Assembly: GCA_029891345.1 (NCBI GenBank)
Contig: CM056995.1
Location: 82,771,895 to 82,835,894, forward strand
Length of the DNA: 64,000 bases
Origin: Dryococelus australis
Taxonomy: Eukaryota; Arthropoda; Insecta; Phasmatodea; Phasmatidae
Direction of reading: 5' to 3'
Position 1 is the stretch's first letter; every line of letters starts with the position of its first letter. A program made the position numbers and the translations under genes. The notes below the pieces were generated by a model. It worked only from the letters and a program-made list of their open reading frames with translations, made no database searches and had not been told where the DNA came from. This document shows, in pieces, positions 10,193 through 23,867 of the stretch.

Positions 10193-10621
10193 TAATCCAT
10201 TCACGGTTACTTCATACTGTTCTGTAACCCTGCTTAAGTTATGCTTCCAGGATATTCGTCCACCTCGTGCAAATTAAGGTTAAATAAGTCTAGAGAATTA
10301 CATCAAAGGGCAACACACCGACTTCGTGCGCACTCAGTTGTATTAATATTTTGTATGAGAACTAATTTTTACTAGGCACTACCAACACACATGTTTTCTC
10401 ACTGTTTTATACATGTTTATTTATAAATTAAATGTTATAATTTATAGATTAAATATTTGTAAAACTTCTACTTAACGTAAAATAAGAGACTTTTATGTTA
10501 ATAGAGGCATAAAACGCTTGTGATACATTACATATTTAGAAAATAACTAAACGCGTTATAAACGGGGTGATTTTTCAAAGGTTTGATTCAAAAAGTTTGA
10601 AGAAACCACGAATAGACTAAA
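10193..10621 (+). mobile_element. Family B MITE, complete
   Basis: Left end CCATTCACGGTTACTTCAT; right end GAAGAAACCACGAATAGACT. Interior landmarks shared with 24197, 34437 and 35588 are AGTTATGCTTCCAGGATATT, CGTGCGCACTCAGTTGTATT, CCAACACACATGTTTTCTCA and GGTGATTTTTCAAAGGTTTG. It inserted immediately after the LINE-like repeat. TA lies at both borders. It has no coding capacity. Confidence 0.8.
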
Positions 10622-10627
10622 GCCGAC

Positions 10628-10860
10628 GTCCGTGGCGTGGTTAGTTGCGTATCAGGTTAGCGGCGCGAGGGTTTCTGGGTACGAGTTTTGGGTAAGGTAT
10701 GGATGTAAAACGATGTACGTGTGAATCAATCAAACTGTATGGGAAAGAGTCGCTAATTGTAACAGGTGAAATGTATGTCACTGAAGGTCATTCAATAATA
10801 TTGGTAAGGTGACAGTCTGGAAGTAGAATACTACGGGTTCAAATCCTGGGGAAATATGTG
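10628..10860 (+). repeat. Two degenerate tRNA-like heads
   Basis: First: GGCGTGGTTAGTTGCGTATC (A-box-like) followed about 25 bp later by GGGTACGAGTTTTGGG (B-box-like), 10633-10690. Second: GGTAAGGTGACAGTCTGGAA followed by GGGTTCAAATCCTGGGG (10803-10852), a good B-box. Both look like SINE heads, not functional tRNA genes, because neither can form a clean acceptor stem by eye. Confidence 0.4.
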
Positions 10861-10899
10861 TTTCATTAACCCCCCCCCCCCACGTTATAAAAATAAAAG

Positions 10900-11045
10900 T
10901 TAAATTGACCGACGCATGAATAAAGTGATGAGGCCCTTGGCAATGTTAATTTTGCATAATGTGGAAGAATACAAAAATGTGCATACAAGTAGATCTTCAG
11001 CAATGCTTTCAAAATGTGCTCATTTTACCGTGAACAACCTATAGG
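10900..11045 (+). mobile_element. Family A MITE, right half only
   Basis: Contains GACCGACGCATGAATAAAGT, GATGAGGCCC and the right terminal repeat ending in GTGCTCATTTTACCGTGAAC AACC. The left half, including the left terminal repeat, is absent. It starts just after a run of C at about 10870-10880. Confidence 0.75.
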
Positions 11046-12840
11046 TGTTTGAAACGTTCGTACACTTCCTCGGCAAAGTTTCAATGTATCTACAATACAG
11101 TCAAGTTGGTATTTCATCCATATAAAAGGTTGAGTCTGTTGCAAAACCTAACGTAAACGAACACGTTCATCACTTTGACAGTTGTAATGGCGGTGGGTGA
11201 GTGAATGTCGTGGACATGCGCACAAGACGAATATCAGACTACTTCATCTTTTGTTGAAGATAGAAGGCCCATTTAACTATATTTTACGTTTTTTTCCGAC
11301 AGAGATTTTAAAGAGCGCGATTCTTGGTCTGATGTTAGAAGACTTTTTACGTAAGGGTTATGCGAAGGTCTCGCAAAGCGGGAATTCTTGAAACATAATA
11401 TCTAGAACATAATTTCAACAACTTAATATATTTTCACAATATTAGATTTGGCAAGATACATTGCTGGTAACTATAAAATGCAGCAATACTTTATGCAATC
11501 TGTTGTATTTTACTTAAAAATTGCTAACTTTTTCGGAAAAATTTGGGATGTAAACCACATCATTTGACAAAATAACCATCTCCAATTCAGACAAAATATT
11601 ATCTACAACTCTGTATTACTGAAATTTAATTATAATTTCTTTTTTAAAGAACACATTTTCAACAAGAAATTCTTTGAGTCAAAAAAATTTGTTTTTTCTT
11701 TTTTTTTCAATTTTGTAATCGTAAAGTTATAAATAATAATGTTTTTTTATTTTAAAACAATTAATTTTGCTTATGGTTTCTGTTCGATACTATCCGAAAA
11801 CCAGTCTACGGTGTTTTATTCGAAAACTATACACTGTATCATCTATATAATGTCCATTGCTCTTTATGAGAGTTCTCTTCCTCTGACTAAGTTTGCATGC
11901 AACGGGAATATATTTAAGTCACGCTAAATGTTTTTTTATAACAGAAGTTTCTTGAAAAAATTAAACAAAAAAATAAAAGCACGTCGATGTCCGAATTCGT
12001 GATATTGACAGTTATGTGGACAACTGACGAGATGGTTGTAGCTGTCTGCTTTTATCTTAATTTTGATTTTCCTTGAAAAAAATAGGCCCCAAAACACGCA
12101 TTTTGAGTGGCGCAAAGTTACTCCTACAAGTGTAATGTAATCTTGCTTTAGGCTTTAGGGAAACTCATTATTGATCTACGTGGTATCGCCATGACACTCC
12201 ACCACATTCGTCATCATTGATGAGGGTAAAAGTGAGGGGGGGAGGCAAGGAGAAGTAACATGAATATAACCATGGCATAGGTTGGAGTTAAATTATGTAT
12301 TGCGGTCAATAGAAGTTGAAGGCTGTGTAGACCTGTATTACGCCCATAATTTAATAGGAAAGGCTGCCCTAAGTTGGCTATAAACCTGAGGATGGACACC
12401 ATTAAAAACCGAAGGCAAATTCGTGGAAACTAAAATTAGTGTTGCAAAACGTCCAACAATTACACAAAGAATTGATTTAACGACCAGTTCCGACATGACA
12501 TATCACATTGACGGTTAACTTACGGCACAGTTGCCCATAAAAGTACAGAGGAACCCAAGGCAAAAATATTATACCACCCTTAGTTCTCCGTGGCATAAAT
12601 ATACCAACCTTAGTTCTCCGTACCCCCGGCGATTCTGGTTCTCCGGTAAAAGTCCTACTACAGCGGAATCAATTGGAGTTTGTCAACTTTCTGCAAAAGG
12701 CCATTCCGCGGGCATGGCCAATAGCGATAGATATTTTTTTTTGTCGAAGTTAAGAATGTCTTACATATATATTTTCCCCCGGAAAAGAAAATCGAAACGC
12801 TTCACGTTTTTTCTCGCCCCCACTTCTTTTCCTGGCTGGC
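11046..12840. other. No recognisable gene
   Basis: AT-rich DNA with homopolymer runs. A short direct duplication of CCTTAGTTCTCCGT occurs at 12578-12620. Open frames are short and lack recognisable domains. Confidence 0.35.
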
Positions 12841-12849
12841 TAAATGCAT

Positions 12850-13300
12850 AACTGGGAGCAAGACAGGCGAGTGGAGAAGAGAACAATAGTGGGGAAGCGA
12901 AGCGGTGGGCGAAATAAAAAGTCCCTGGCGGTAAAAACGGCGCGACTGTGGCGCTGCCACGCGGCCGGGCGCCCTCGCCAACCCCCTCTCTCAACCCTCC
13001 ATCGAGCCCTCTTTCCCAGCAGCACTTCGCAAATGTATGCAAACGGTGTTAGGAGGAAAGTGGGCATGTAATTGGTCCCAGAGCTGCCACTGTCTATTGA
13101 TTGAGGAGAGCCAGTACTGCGTGTAGGGTTCGCGGGGGAGGGAAGTCGGGTGGGAATCTAGTTAGGGGTGGGGTGGGGGAAAGTTCTTCCCCTTCTATCT
13201 GCCTCCCCAGCTGGGATTCCCTGCCCATGCCGGCAGGCAGCAGTGGAGGGCCGCATAGCCGCGACCAGGCCAACACGGTTCTGACAAGGGGGTCTTGTCA
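12850..13300. promoter_or_regulatory. GC-rich block, possible CpG-rich regulatory region
   Basis: GC rises strongly, with CG-rich strings such as AACGGCGCGACTGTGGCGCT and CACGCGGCCGGGCGCCCTCG, followed by purine-rich GGGTGGGGTGGGGGAAAG. Overlapping open frames on both strands have low-complexity compositions and no domain, so coding is unlikely. Role inferred only from composition. Confidence 0.3.
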
Positions 13301-13486
13301 TCTCCAATAGATAAAACGAGTCCTTACTGAAATTAACATTTATTCTACCCAAGCTGGTAAAAAGCTAATAGTTTGTCAACTAAAAATTTTCGCCGGCAGG
13401 TATCACAAGTTCACAGGATTTTCCCCAATTTGCAGTTTTCATAAAATAAATACAATTTTATAGAAGCTTCCTATTTGTATTGTACT

Positions 13487-13737
13487 GGAGTGAAGAGTTT
13501 TGAGCGGCTCTTAACAGCGTGGTCTTGAGAGCCGATATGGGTGATTGAAGGGAATATGGAGCAGCGCCGGAGTGGGGGGGGGGCGGGGGAGGCGGGAGAT
13601 CCCCGAGAAGGCCCGCCGACCAGCGGCATCATCCGACACGATTCCCACTTACGAAAATCCGGTTACCCGGCCGGGGATTGAGCCCAGTTCGCCTTGGTGA
13701 GAAGCGAGCGTTCTAATCGCTCAGCCACCGTGGCCCC
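13487..13737 (-). repeat. tRNA-derived SINE (family S)
   Basis: On the minus strand: a tRNA-like head with A-box (GTGGCTGAGCGATTAGAACG) and B-box (GGGCTCAATCCCCGG), then the body GATTTTCGTAAGTGGGAATC, GATGCCGCTGGTCGGCGGGC, CTCGGGGATCTCCCG and a tail of GAGCCGCTC and CTCTTCACTCC. A G-rich insertion (run of G at 13574-13582) lies mid-body. Nearly full length. Confidence 0.9.
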
Positions 13738-13944
13738 TGTATTTTGCTGGAAACTACGTAGACAGTAAACTTTGTCCTTCGCACTATGAGTATAAATATA
13801 ATTAAATAACAGCATTTGAAATCATAGGACCCTACTTCTTTGAGGATGGGGATGGCTGTTCAGTAACTGTGAACTCAGCGATATGTGCGTATGTTGACTG
13901 AATTTTTTTCCCCCGACAATGTCCCCGATTTACACAGCCTTGAC

Positions 13945-14300
13945 ATTGTCCTGGGGACAGTTTACTTCCAATAGGATGGAGCGATAGCGCATACCACTCG
14001 TCACTTCATGAACACTTTAAGGACGATTTTCAACATCGCATACTGTACAGACTTGACAACATTCCTCGGCCGGCTAGATCACTCGACTTGTCTGCATGCG
14101 ACTTCTCCTGTAGGGATTGCTCAAGAGTACAGTGTTCGCAAACACATCCAACAGACGTCAACGCACTAAAGTAGCGAATCGTGGACGAAGTTACTGGCAT
14201 ACCAGCCGCAACATTTGTGCATGTTATGGACAGTTGTGAATCCCGTCTATGTGAGTGTTTCAGGCATGATGGACGATACTCGCTGGTATTATCAAGAAAT
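13945..14300 (+). pseudogene. Degraded mariner-like DDE transposase, C-terminal part
   Basis: Frame-shifted translation shows, in order: NRMER, a histidine-rich stretch, DNIPRPARSLDLSACDF (equivalent of the WPPRSPDLTPxDF motif that contains a catalytic Asp), CSQTHPTDVNALK and IVDEVTGIPAATF with MDSCESRLCECF. The order matches the C-terminal third of mariner-type transposases that carry the FPNRWIGR motif. The start, the first catalytic Asp region and the terminal repeats are gone. The open frame at 14181-14381 is its last piece. Confidence 0.6.
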
Positions 14301-14381
14301 AAACAATATGTGATACTATGGTGTTACAACCAACAGACTACATTGTGCATGTGTATTCATTTGTCACTGTTGGTGAAGTAA

Positions 14382-14813
14382 TATTGATTATTAAAATAGC
14401 ATTCCCGTAACTACGCTGTTGTATATTTAACGCCCATCATAAACTGGCCAACTTATACACATTTTACAATGGTAAGTCTTCAATGCCCCAACCTGTATTT
14501 ACTAAGTTCCTAGGTCCATACTTAATGAATGCAAACATTTCAAGCAAAAATCTGCCATGTTCTGTTTCCCAGAACATAAGCACCAACAAGCGCCGAGGGC
14601 CACACCCATGTACCTGGGGAAACCAAAAAATATTCACTGTTCAGGTTAAGCTCAGCTAAACATGGACGGAACCAGAACTGCAAAGTCCAAAGTAAATACG
14701 AAATAAGATTAAGGTGAAAAGAAGGTTTTAATATTACCGACCTAAGATTGCAAACAAGTTGTGAAAATATGTGAACACAAACAACCCAATGTGAAAATAT
14801 AAATAAACCCCGG
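14382..14813. other. No recognisable feature
   Basis: Unique-looking DNA between the transposase remnant and the gypsy fragment. It could contain decayed gag or protease-upstream sequence, but I could not identify any. Confidence 0.3.
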
Positions 14814-14873
14814 GCAAAAACTTGTTCCTCTGACCGGACTCCACAAGTCCTACTTGCTCAAATCAATAGTGAT

Positions 14874-15590
14874 ATGACTAGCTTCATCCGTATATCAATA
14901 ACTATTAATGATCAATCCCGCCGAGCTCTGATAGACACTGCCAAATCCCATAACTTTGTAAGGAGCAGCTTCGTCGACAGTGACAAAATAAACCCCATAA
15001 ACAGAGCAGTTCAACTGGCAACACGTAAACTTACGGGAAAAATCAAAGAGGGAGCTAGTATTATTGTACACATCCGTGATGTGGAAACGGTGTCAGTCGC
15101 CTTAGTGTCCGACGAAATAAGGGAGGAAGCTATCCTCGGAATACCCTGGCTGGCCGAGCAAAATATCGTAGACGAGACTGCCGCACGAATAATACACTTC
15201 GGGAGGAAGGAAAGAAGAACAGTGTATAACTTGGACCGCCGACCAGCTGGGGAAGCACCGGCCGTTGCGCTGGATGAACTGGACCATGCTGTACCCCCGG
15301 AGTTCCGCGAGGTGATGCAGCGTCTTCTCGACGAGCGTCGCGATCTGTTCACCATGGCAGATCTGCTGCATCGTACCATGGTGGCCGAGCATGCTATCCC
15401 GCTCCTCGACGAGACCCCGATTTTTCGAGTGTCCAAGGCGGTACTACCCACACCAACGTCAAATCATCCAGGAACAGATCAAAGAAATGCTGGGTAGAGG
15501 GAGTGATCGATCCGTCGGAGAGCACGTTTAAAGAGGCGAACACTCTCGGTCCGAAGAAGGGTGATACATGGAGGTTCTGTAGACGATGCA
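14874..15590 (+). pseudogene. Ty3/gypsy retrotransposon fragment: protease to start of reverse transcriptase
   Basis: The open frame at 14874-15497 begins in a retropepsin-like domain. The active-site region reads ALIDTAKSHNFV, so the glycine of the DTG triad is missing and a catalytically dead protease is expected; ILGIPWL follows at the position of the usual ILGMxWL motif. After a linker comes HAIPLLDETPIF, the start of the gypsy reverse-transcriptase region. A frameshift near 15440-15470 moves the rest (DPSES, LGPKKGDTWRF) to another frame, and homology ends near 15590. No LTRs, integrase or gag were found. Dead, truncated copy. Confidence 0.8.
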
Positions 15591-16019
15591 TATAAACATC
15601 AGCATCGATTCGATTACTAGCAATAACCGATACGACTGAATCGATTCAGCTACTAATCGAATCGGAATCGGCCATCCCTATAGCTACGGCCTTCGCCGAA
15701 ACCACCCAGCACCAGCGTCACTGAGTCTTAACACCTCGGGCTGCCGTCAACGGGCAACGTCTTTCAACAACGTAAGTTACCCATGACCCGAGACAGATCG
15801 TCTTGAGGTAGCGTAACTCCGTCACGCCATTTGTCGATTGGTTGCGCCTGCGAGACTCTTGTGTTTCATTGGCTACCGCGTGTTGTGGAAGATTCACTAC
15901 TAGCTGGGCTTCCGGCTGGCAATTAAACTATTGCAGGCGCTGATTGGCGAACGGCGTGGCGTTCTGTCAAGATGCTCGCCATTTTGCTAGAGTGTGCCTT
16001 TGGAGTTTGCAATATACTA
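15591..16019. other. Gene-free stretch with several CCAAT-type motifs
   Basis: Near 15605-15670 are imperfect repeats of ATCGATTC and AATCGAATCGG. From 15830 to 15960 the sequence holds several ATTGG/CCAAT words (GATTGGTTGCGCC, CATTGGCTACCGCG, TGATTGGCGAACGG) in a GC-richer context. CCAAT boxes are common in promoters, but no gene follows and an A element begins at 16020. Confidence 0.3.
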
Positions 16020-16442
16020 AAGGCTGTTCACGACAAAGTGAGCACTTTACAAATGAACCTTAGAAGAAAGTCACTGCCCCTGCATGCATATATTTTAATG
16101 GGCGCACTGAGCAACGTTCGCCTAGTAAAGTTGGTAACGATGGACTGGAAAGTAGTTTCACATCTTAACGTCGAATAAAAAGTGTTAGATACCGTAACCA
16201 TTTGTGATAACTTGAAATTAATTCATTCACATTCTGTTTTTTTAACGCATCGAAGTGTAAAAATGAACAGATGTGTAAAGAATTAACTTTATTATTAATT
16301 TCACAGTTTTATTTGACCGACGCATGAATAAAGTGGCCCATAACAGTGTATATTTTACATAAGGCGGAGGAATACAGAATTTGTATACAAGAAGATCTTA
16401 AGTAAGACTTTCAAAAGTGCTCATTTTACCGTGGACAGCCTA
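16020..16442 (+). mobile_element. Family A MITE, complete reference copy (423 bp)
   Basis: Starts AAGGCTGTTCACGACAAAGT and ends ATTTTACCGTGGACAGCCTA, with TA on both sides (16018-16019 and 16443-16444). Interior order: CACTGCCCCTGCATGCATAT, GGGCGCACTGAGCAACG, AAAGTTGGTAACGATGGA, TCTTAACGTCGAATAAAAAG, CGCATCGAAGTGTAAAAATG, GACCGACGCATGAATAAAGT, AAGGCGGAGGAATACAGAAT. Used here as the forward-orientation standard. No open frame for a transposase. Confidence 0.9.
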
Positions 16443-16602
16443 TAGTTGTTTTACTTCTATATTTCTGACCTTCCCTAGCCTGCGATCCGGACCTACGACG
16501 ACTTGCCGTAAACTTGCGTGTAACAAGCTGCATAACGAAGCGAGATCGGGGACGGAAAAATTTCTCATTTGTATTCCAAATATGGCCATCATCTCTGAAT
16601 AA

Positions 16603-16673
16603 GACCGTGTCCTGATCTAAAGAATACTCTTTTGAGAGAGCACTCTTTCGCACAACTTAGCGAAAGCACGACT

Positions 16674-16717
<44 letters not shown>

Positions 16718-17362
16718 GCTCTCGCTCTGTGAAATTGAGACAATCACTCTTTCATTTATCTTCGGCTTCATGCAGACAGGTAATGCCAAAATGCGCGAAA
16801 TCATGTTAAGATAAAATCATGGCAATAGCTATTGGAAGTAATTTATTGTTCAAAAACTTCACAAATAATTATAACACTGCAAGAATAATTGCTAGCCCAT
16901 AAAATCATATTATAATATAATATGATATATATATTTATATTATATATATTACCCTCATGTTACAACGAAAGGACAAAAAATACGAAACTTTGTCAGACAT
17001 CCTTATATATGTTTACAAACACGTGTAACATAACTTATTTCGTTGACTATTAATAGTTGAAATTATTCCCTTGCAGTTAAAATGCGACCTGGTTTTGGCC
17101 CAGAACGCTACTATAAACTTATTCTAACACTGGAGCAATGTAAATAAATATGGCGCGTGGTCAGTGAGTGCTAGAGAGCACCAGCGAGTACAAAACTTCG
17201 TGCTCTCTCTCTCTCTCTCTGTGTCTCTCTATGTGCTCTCATTCTTTCGCGTTCTCTCCAACGAATAAAGACGACCAGCGAGCGTTCTCACTGACGTCAT
17301 GATGTGAGGTCGCCAGATCGAGAGCACGAGAGAGCGCTCTCAGGGCCAATTCAGACACGGCC
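16603..17362. mobile_element. PIF/Harbinger-like MITE (760 bp)
   Basis: The left end GACCGTGTCCTGATCT and the right end, read inverted, GGCCGTGTCTGAATTGGCCC match, and both ends are flanked by TAA (16600-16602 and 17363-17365). A TAA/TTA duplication and GGCC-type ends are characteristic of PIF/Harbinger elements. Next to the ends are GAGAGCAC/GTGCTCTC words in both orientations. A CT microsatellite (16677-16715), an AT-rich centre and a second CT run (17203-17220) lie inside. No transposase. Confidence 0.65.
16677..16715. repeat. (CT)n microsatellite
   Basis: About 19 uninterrupted CT units inside the Harbinger-like element, following its own GCTCTC subterminal words. Frames across it encode Leu-Ser or Arg-Glu repeats and are not genes. 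Confidence 0.95.
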
Positions 17363-17365
17363 TAA

Positions 17366-19708
17366 GCCTTTAGCTGTTCTTTCTCCTTTAAAACAGATCC
17401 AGACATCTCCTTGTAAGTTTTTCTAGGGATCATTTACTTCTTGGTTTATAATGTTGTGTTATTTTTATAAGTTTTATGCCTGACATGCGATATGCATGTT
17501 CTTTCCATCTTGTTTATTCCTAATTTATTGTTTTAATAGTATTGTGACGAAGAAGGGGGAAAAAAAGGGGGGGGGGCATGAAGGGTCCCTCGGGGAAAAT
17601 AAAAGGAAAGACAAATAATTTAGTTTAGTCTTTAAAACAAAAACACTGAATGTTCAACTACCTCCATCACAAGGCTGTTAGTAAAAACCACAACAAAAAA
17701 AAAACGACGATCAATAATGGGGACCGCCAGGAAGCCCTTAGTTTGTACCAATTATAGTTCAAGATCACTTATTCCAATATTCTCTGTTTTCCTATAATCA
17801 CTGTGTGTCCCGAAGATAAATACAAAAAAAAAAAAAAAAAAAAAATTATAGTATGATGAGTATAGGGGAAAAGGTAAGGGATAGTGGTTGGCAATAACTC
17901 AGAGGGGGCAATGGGGAGAGATTAGGAGATCTTTTCATGACTCACCAGCGCTGGCTGCTAGGATAACGGCATTTAAATCCCACTCTAATGACACAAGTTA
18001 AAAAAAACACAAATAATAAAGTATTTAGTAATACACATATTTTGAAGTTTATGTTTCTCCAGTCTGCCTGAGAGAGAGATAGAGTGGTCACCAGCGAGAA
18101 CTATTTTATCAAAAGAGATTCAGGGGCGTATGCTCCATGAATGCAATGCATACAGTGCATGCTTTAATGACATTCAAACACGAGCATATTTCTTAACCAT
18201 ATACTTCCCATTTTTCTTTTAATTAAAAATAAAATTTCGTTTCCTCGCTACACATGGGACTAGGTTGCACGCCTCAAACTAATAGTTAGTCAAAAATTCG
18301 CGGCAAAGCGCTGATGGGAGGGGCGCGCAGTACGTGTTTCGATAATCGATCGTAATAGTTCCCTGAAACGCCGAGGTACAGCGCTGTGGTATTCTCAACA
18401 TTCGTTCAGCTGGTGTGATGTCACAGAAAGTTTGCGCGAAATGTGGCAAATGCATGCACAAGGTGACATTGCATTCAGTGTGTTAGCGAGCGAATTTATA
18501 ACTTTATATTAAATTTTTAGAGTGATTGATTGTTTGTGTGTTCTAGTGTTACATTTGAATTAGCATTTTAAACAGTAGTTTCACAAGATGAATGGTGACT
18601 GTTAAAGTGACGTTGTAATAAGTTTATTTAATAAATAGTTTCTGTTAATGGTAAATGTTCCAATGGAAGTAATTCTTGAAAACATAAAACTTAAAACTAA
18701 ATTATGTTTTATGAACATTTAGTAGTAATTTTAAATTACTTTTTAATTACGTTTTAGACAGGCAAATATTAACATTTTTAACATATTTTAAATTATTATT
18801 GTTAGTAAGAATAAATGTAACTTAGCCTTAGCCCTAATTAAGTGATTTACTATTATCGATTTGAGTTGTTTTGTGAATTTTGGGTGCTTAAAATAATTTT
18901 AAACTTTTCAACTTTAAGTTTAAAATTTTTTGATTTGACCAGTGAATCTCGCTATTTGACACCTGCATTTATGTTTTTACTTTCTCTCATTTGGAACATT
19001 AAAATGGTTCTTTTTAGAAATTGTCTACAATACTTTTTTTTTTATAAATGCCTACACTAACACTATATTTTACCGTAAGGATTAAGTTTTTTTATTTTCT
19101 TCATCTTACACGCTGAAGTATCTTGTCTATGATTTTTCTTAATTTAAAGTGTCACTTATGATTTTATTTAGGGTTTAATTATGTTCAGTGATATGTGTCG
19201 ACGTACTTGAGTGTGGTGATTTGTATATTTTTGTATTACTTCAGTACTTCAGTTTTCTTCAGGATTGGCAGTGTACAGATATTTCCCACTTTACTTACAC
19301 CTATGTAAGGGTATTATCTAAATCTGGAGAAGCTTTTGAGCTCAAAGCAACCCAGATAAAGGTAAAAGTGAGAGGAAAAATGTACTAAGAACTCAAAGAC
19401 GTTTCGAGCAACCTTTTATTTTTACTTCGTTATTTATTAATATTTAATTCCTCTGTGCAAAGCGAAGTGCCAAAATAAGTTTGGTGTTGCATACATTGCC
19501 AAAATTCTTAGTATACACTTCTGATTATTGATTAAGTATGCAAAATATTCCTTAGATTTATTTATATTATATTTAACTTCTGATTCTAAATGTGGCTTTA
19601 AGATAACAGCTCAATGCTATCTTATTGTCATCTTAACAAAGGGAAAGTAAAAGTCTTACAAAAGCAAATAACACTCACCAAGTCCAAACGACAAAATGAG
19701 TATTTATT

Positions 19709-19710
<2 letters not shown>
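17366..19710. other. AT-rich stretch without recognisable genes
   Basis: Includes a poly-G run (17567-17576), a 22-bp poly-A run (17824-17845) and long AT-rich unique DNA. At 18133 a CAGGGGCGTATG string resembles a hAT terminus, but no matching right end was found. Around 18290-18480 is a small GC-richer island with no recognised protein. Confidence 0.4.

Positions 19711-19711
<1 letters not shown>

Positions 19712-19797
<86 letters not shown>
19712..19797. repeat. (TA)n microsatellite, about 43 units
   Basis: Long perfect TA repeat ending in TATACAT. The Tyr-Ile frame across it is an artefact. Confidence 0.97.
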
Positions 19798-22367
<2,570 letters not shown>

Positions 22368-22440
22368 GCCTGTTCACGGTTAATCGAGTGCTTTTGAAAA
22401 CCCTGCTTCTGATCGACTATACATTCACATATTATACCCT
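22368..22440 (-). mobile_element. Family A2-type MITE end fragment
   Basis: GCCTGTTCACGGTTAATCGA followed by GTGCTTTTGAAAACCCTGCT matches the terminal repeat and first internal block of A/A2 elements. The homology then fades, and no right end belonging to it was identified. Confidence 0.5.
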
Positions 22441-22533
22441 CAATTCAACACTAGGTCTTGGGACTTTTTTCATTGATTCGCTGCCAACTAAATGCAAGAC
22501 GGCGTACCAGTATATACTGTAGCATATGTGTAA

Positions 22534-22660
22534 CTATAGGCAATTCTCGATAAAAATGAGCACTTTTTGAAGACCTCTCATTTGTGAATTAGAGAATAAA
22601 TTTTCTATTTTAGTCTTAGACGTTAACTTTCGAGTCCGGTGAAATGTATACACTGTGTTT
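22534..22660 (-). mobile_element. Family C2 MITE, partial
   Basis: Starts TAGGCAATTCTCGATAAAAA then TGAGCACTTTTTGAAGACCT, and continues with CTTAGACGTTAACTTTCGAG TCC and ATGTATACACTGTGTTTATT, the interior of the C2 element at 25233-25467 in the same orientation. It stops in GGTGGCGTATGG without a right terminal repeat. Confidence 0.55.
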
Positions 22661-22898
22661 ATTACTTACGGTGGCGTATGGTGGGGTATTGCAAGGTAAG
22701 CTGGTGCTTGCTCACTGCTGTACATTCTCGGTGCACGCAGCAGAAGCCAGTAACCACCGAGTAGCCTAAGGAAGCTGAATGTATCCCGACCATTCACAAG
22801 CGAGCAGCAAGGGACCCATTACACACGTCCTGTGGCATCAGCTGCCGAGCTACGTTTTAGTTGTGGAAATGTAAAAACTAGCATGCAACAGGGTATAG

Positions 22899-23361
22899 CA
22901 CACAGCTAACGCCAACTTGCCTCGCAACAGTTCCATAGACTAAAGATGAGGTAGACCGCTTATTCGTCTTCTGTGCATGTACCCAACATTGGCCTACCTC
23001 AAAGGAACACAACTGTCAAAGTCACATTGTCAACAGTGATGAATGTGTTTGTATATATCTTAATTTTTAAATGACAAGCACTTTTATATTAATAAAATAC
23101 TATTATCATTTTGAACGTAATCAAAAAGCATTACAAATTGACCAGAGGAAAAATAACAATATCTGAAAAGCACTTGTTTACTAAGCAGAGTTCTGATCTC
23201 AAATCCAATCCACGCCATTTTTGCTACCCGTACATATTCGCAGAAAAACAGTTCAATGTTGGGACACGGAGATCGTTTGTGCGCAGCCTGCGAGATCGGT
23301 CTACCTCATATTTAATCTATGAACAGTTCACCACACGCCACTGGCACTTAGTGTGCAGCTG
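22899..23361. repeat. Imperfect inverted repeat, arms about 100 bp
   Basis: Left arm 22899-22992 (ACAGCTAACGCC, ACAGTTCCATAGACTAAAGA, TGAGGTAGACCG, CCCAACATTG) reappears inverted at 23254-23361 (CAATGTTGGGACACGGAGAT, CGGTCTACCTCATATTTAAT, CTATGAACAGTTCACC, GCCACTGGCACTTAGTGTGC). The spacer is about 260 bp. It resembles a foldback MITE or two opposed copies of a repeat. No coding potential. Confidence 0.55.
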
Positions 23362-23367
23362 ACATAC

Positions 23368-23620
23368 ACTCTCTACTACACACCTCTCTTTTTTGTTTAA
23401 AGTACCACGAAAATAAATTATTCCGCATTATCTTTGGAAATAGAACCTCATTTCTGCAGGACAGCTGAAAAACCAAAAAAGGGGGGGGGGGGGTGGCGCT
23501 CTACTCAATAATAAAATAGCCAGCTAAATTAAAACTCTTGGTAGAGTTGCAGACAGAAAAAAATTAAGATCCAGGACAAGGTGACGAGGCGTGGCACAAA
23601 TACCACACACCTATCCTAGG
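23368..23620. other. No recognisable feature; poly-G run
   Basis: Contains a run of 12 or so G at about 23481-23492 and unique-looking DNA. Confidence 0.35.
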
Positions 23621-23867
23621 TGAGTGAGTGAAGAGATTTGGGAGGCTCTTAACATCGAGGTCTTCAGAGCCGATGAAGGGGCTTTGAGGTGAGAATGGAG
23701 CATGAAAGGGCGCGGGGAACGGGATATCCTCGACAAAACTCGACGACCAGCGGCATCGTCCGGCACGATTCCCACATGCGAAAATACGGATGAGTGGCCC
23801 GAACGGGGATTGAACCCGGTTCGCCTTGGCGGGAGGAGAGCAGGCTAACCGCTCAGCCACCGCGACT
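23621..23867 (-). repeat. tRNA-derived SINE (family S), near full length
   Basis: On the minus strand: GCGGTGGCTGAGCGGTTAGC (A-box), AACCGGGTTCAATCCCCG (B-box), TTTTCGCATGTGGGAATCGT, GACGATGCCGCTGGTCG, body and a tail with CTCTTCACTCACTC. The tRNA-related part is well preserved and resembles a serine or leucine tRNA acceptor/D-arm more than other tRNAs. Best-kept promoter boxes of the family in the window. Confidence 0.9.

Noticed and set aside
18133-18180. hAT element starting CAGGGGCGTATG
   Set aside because: No matching right terminus or 8-bp duplication found downstream.
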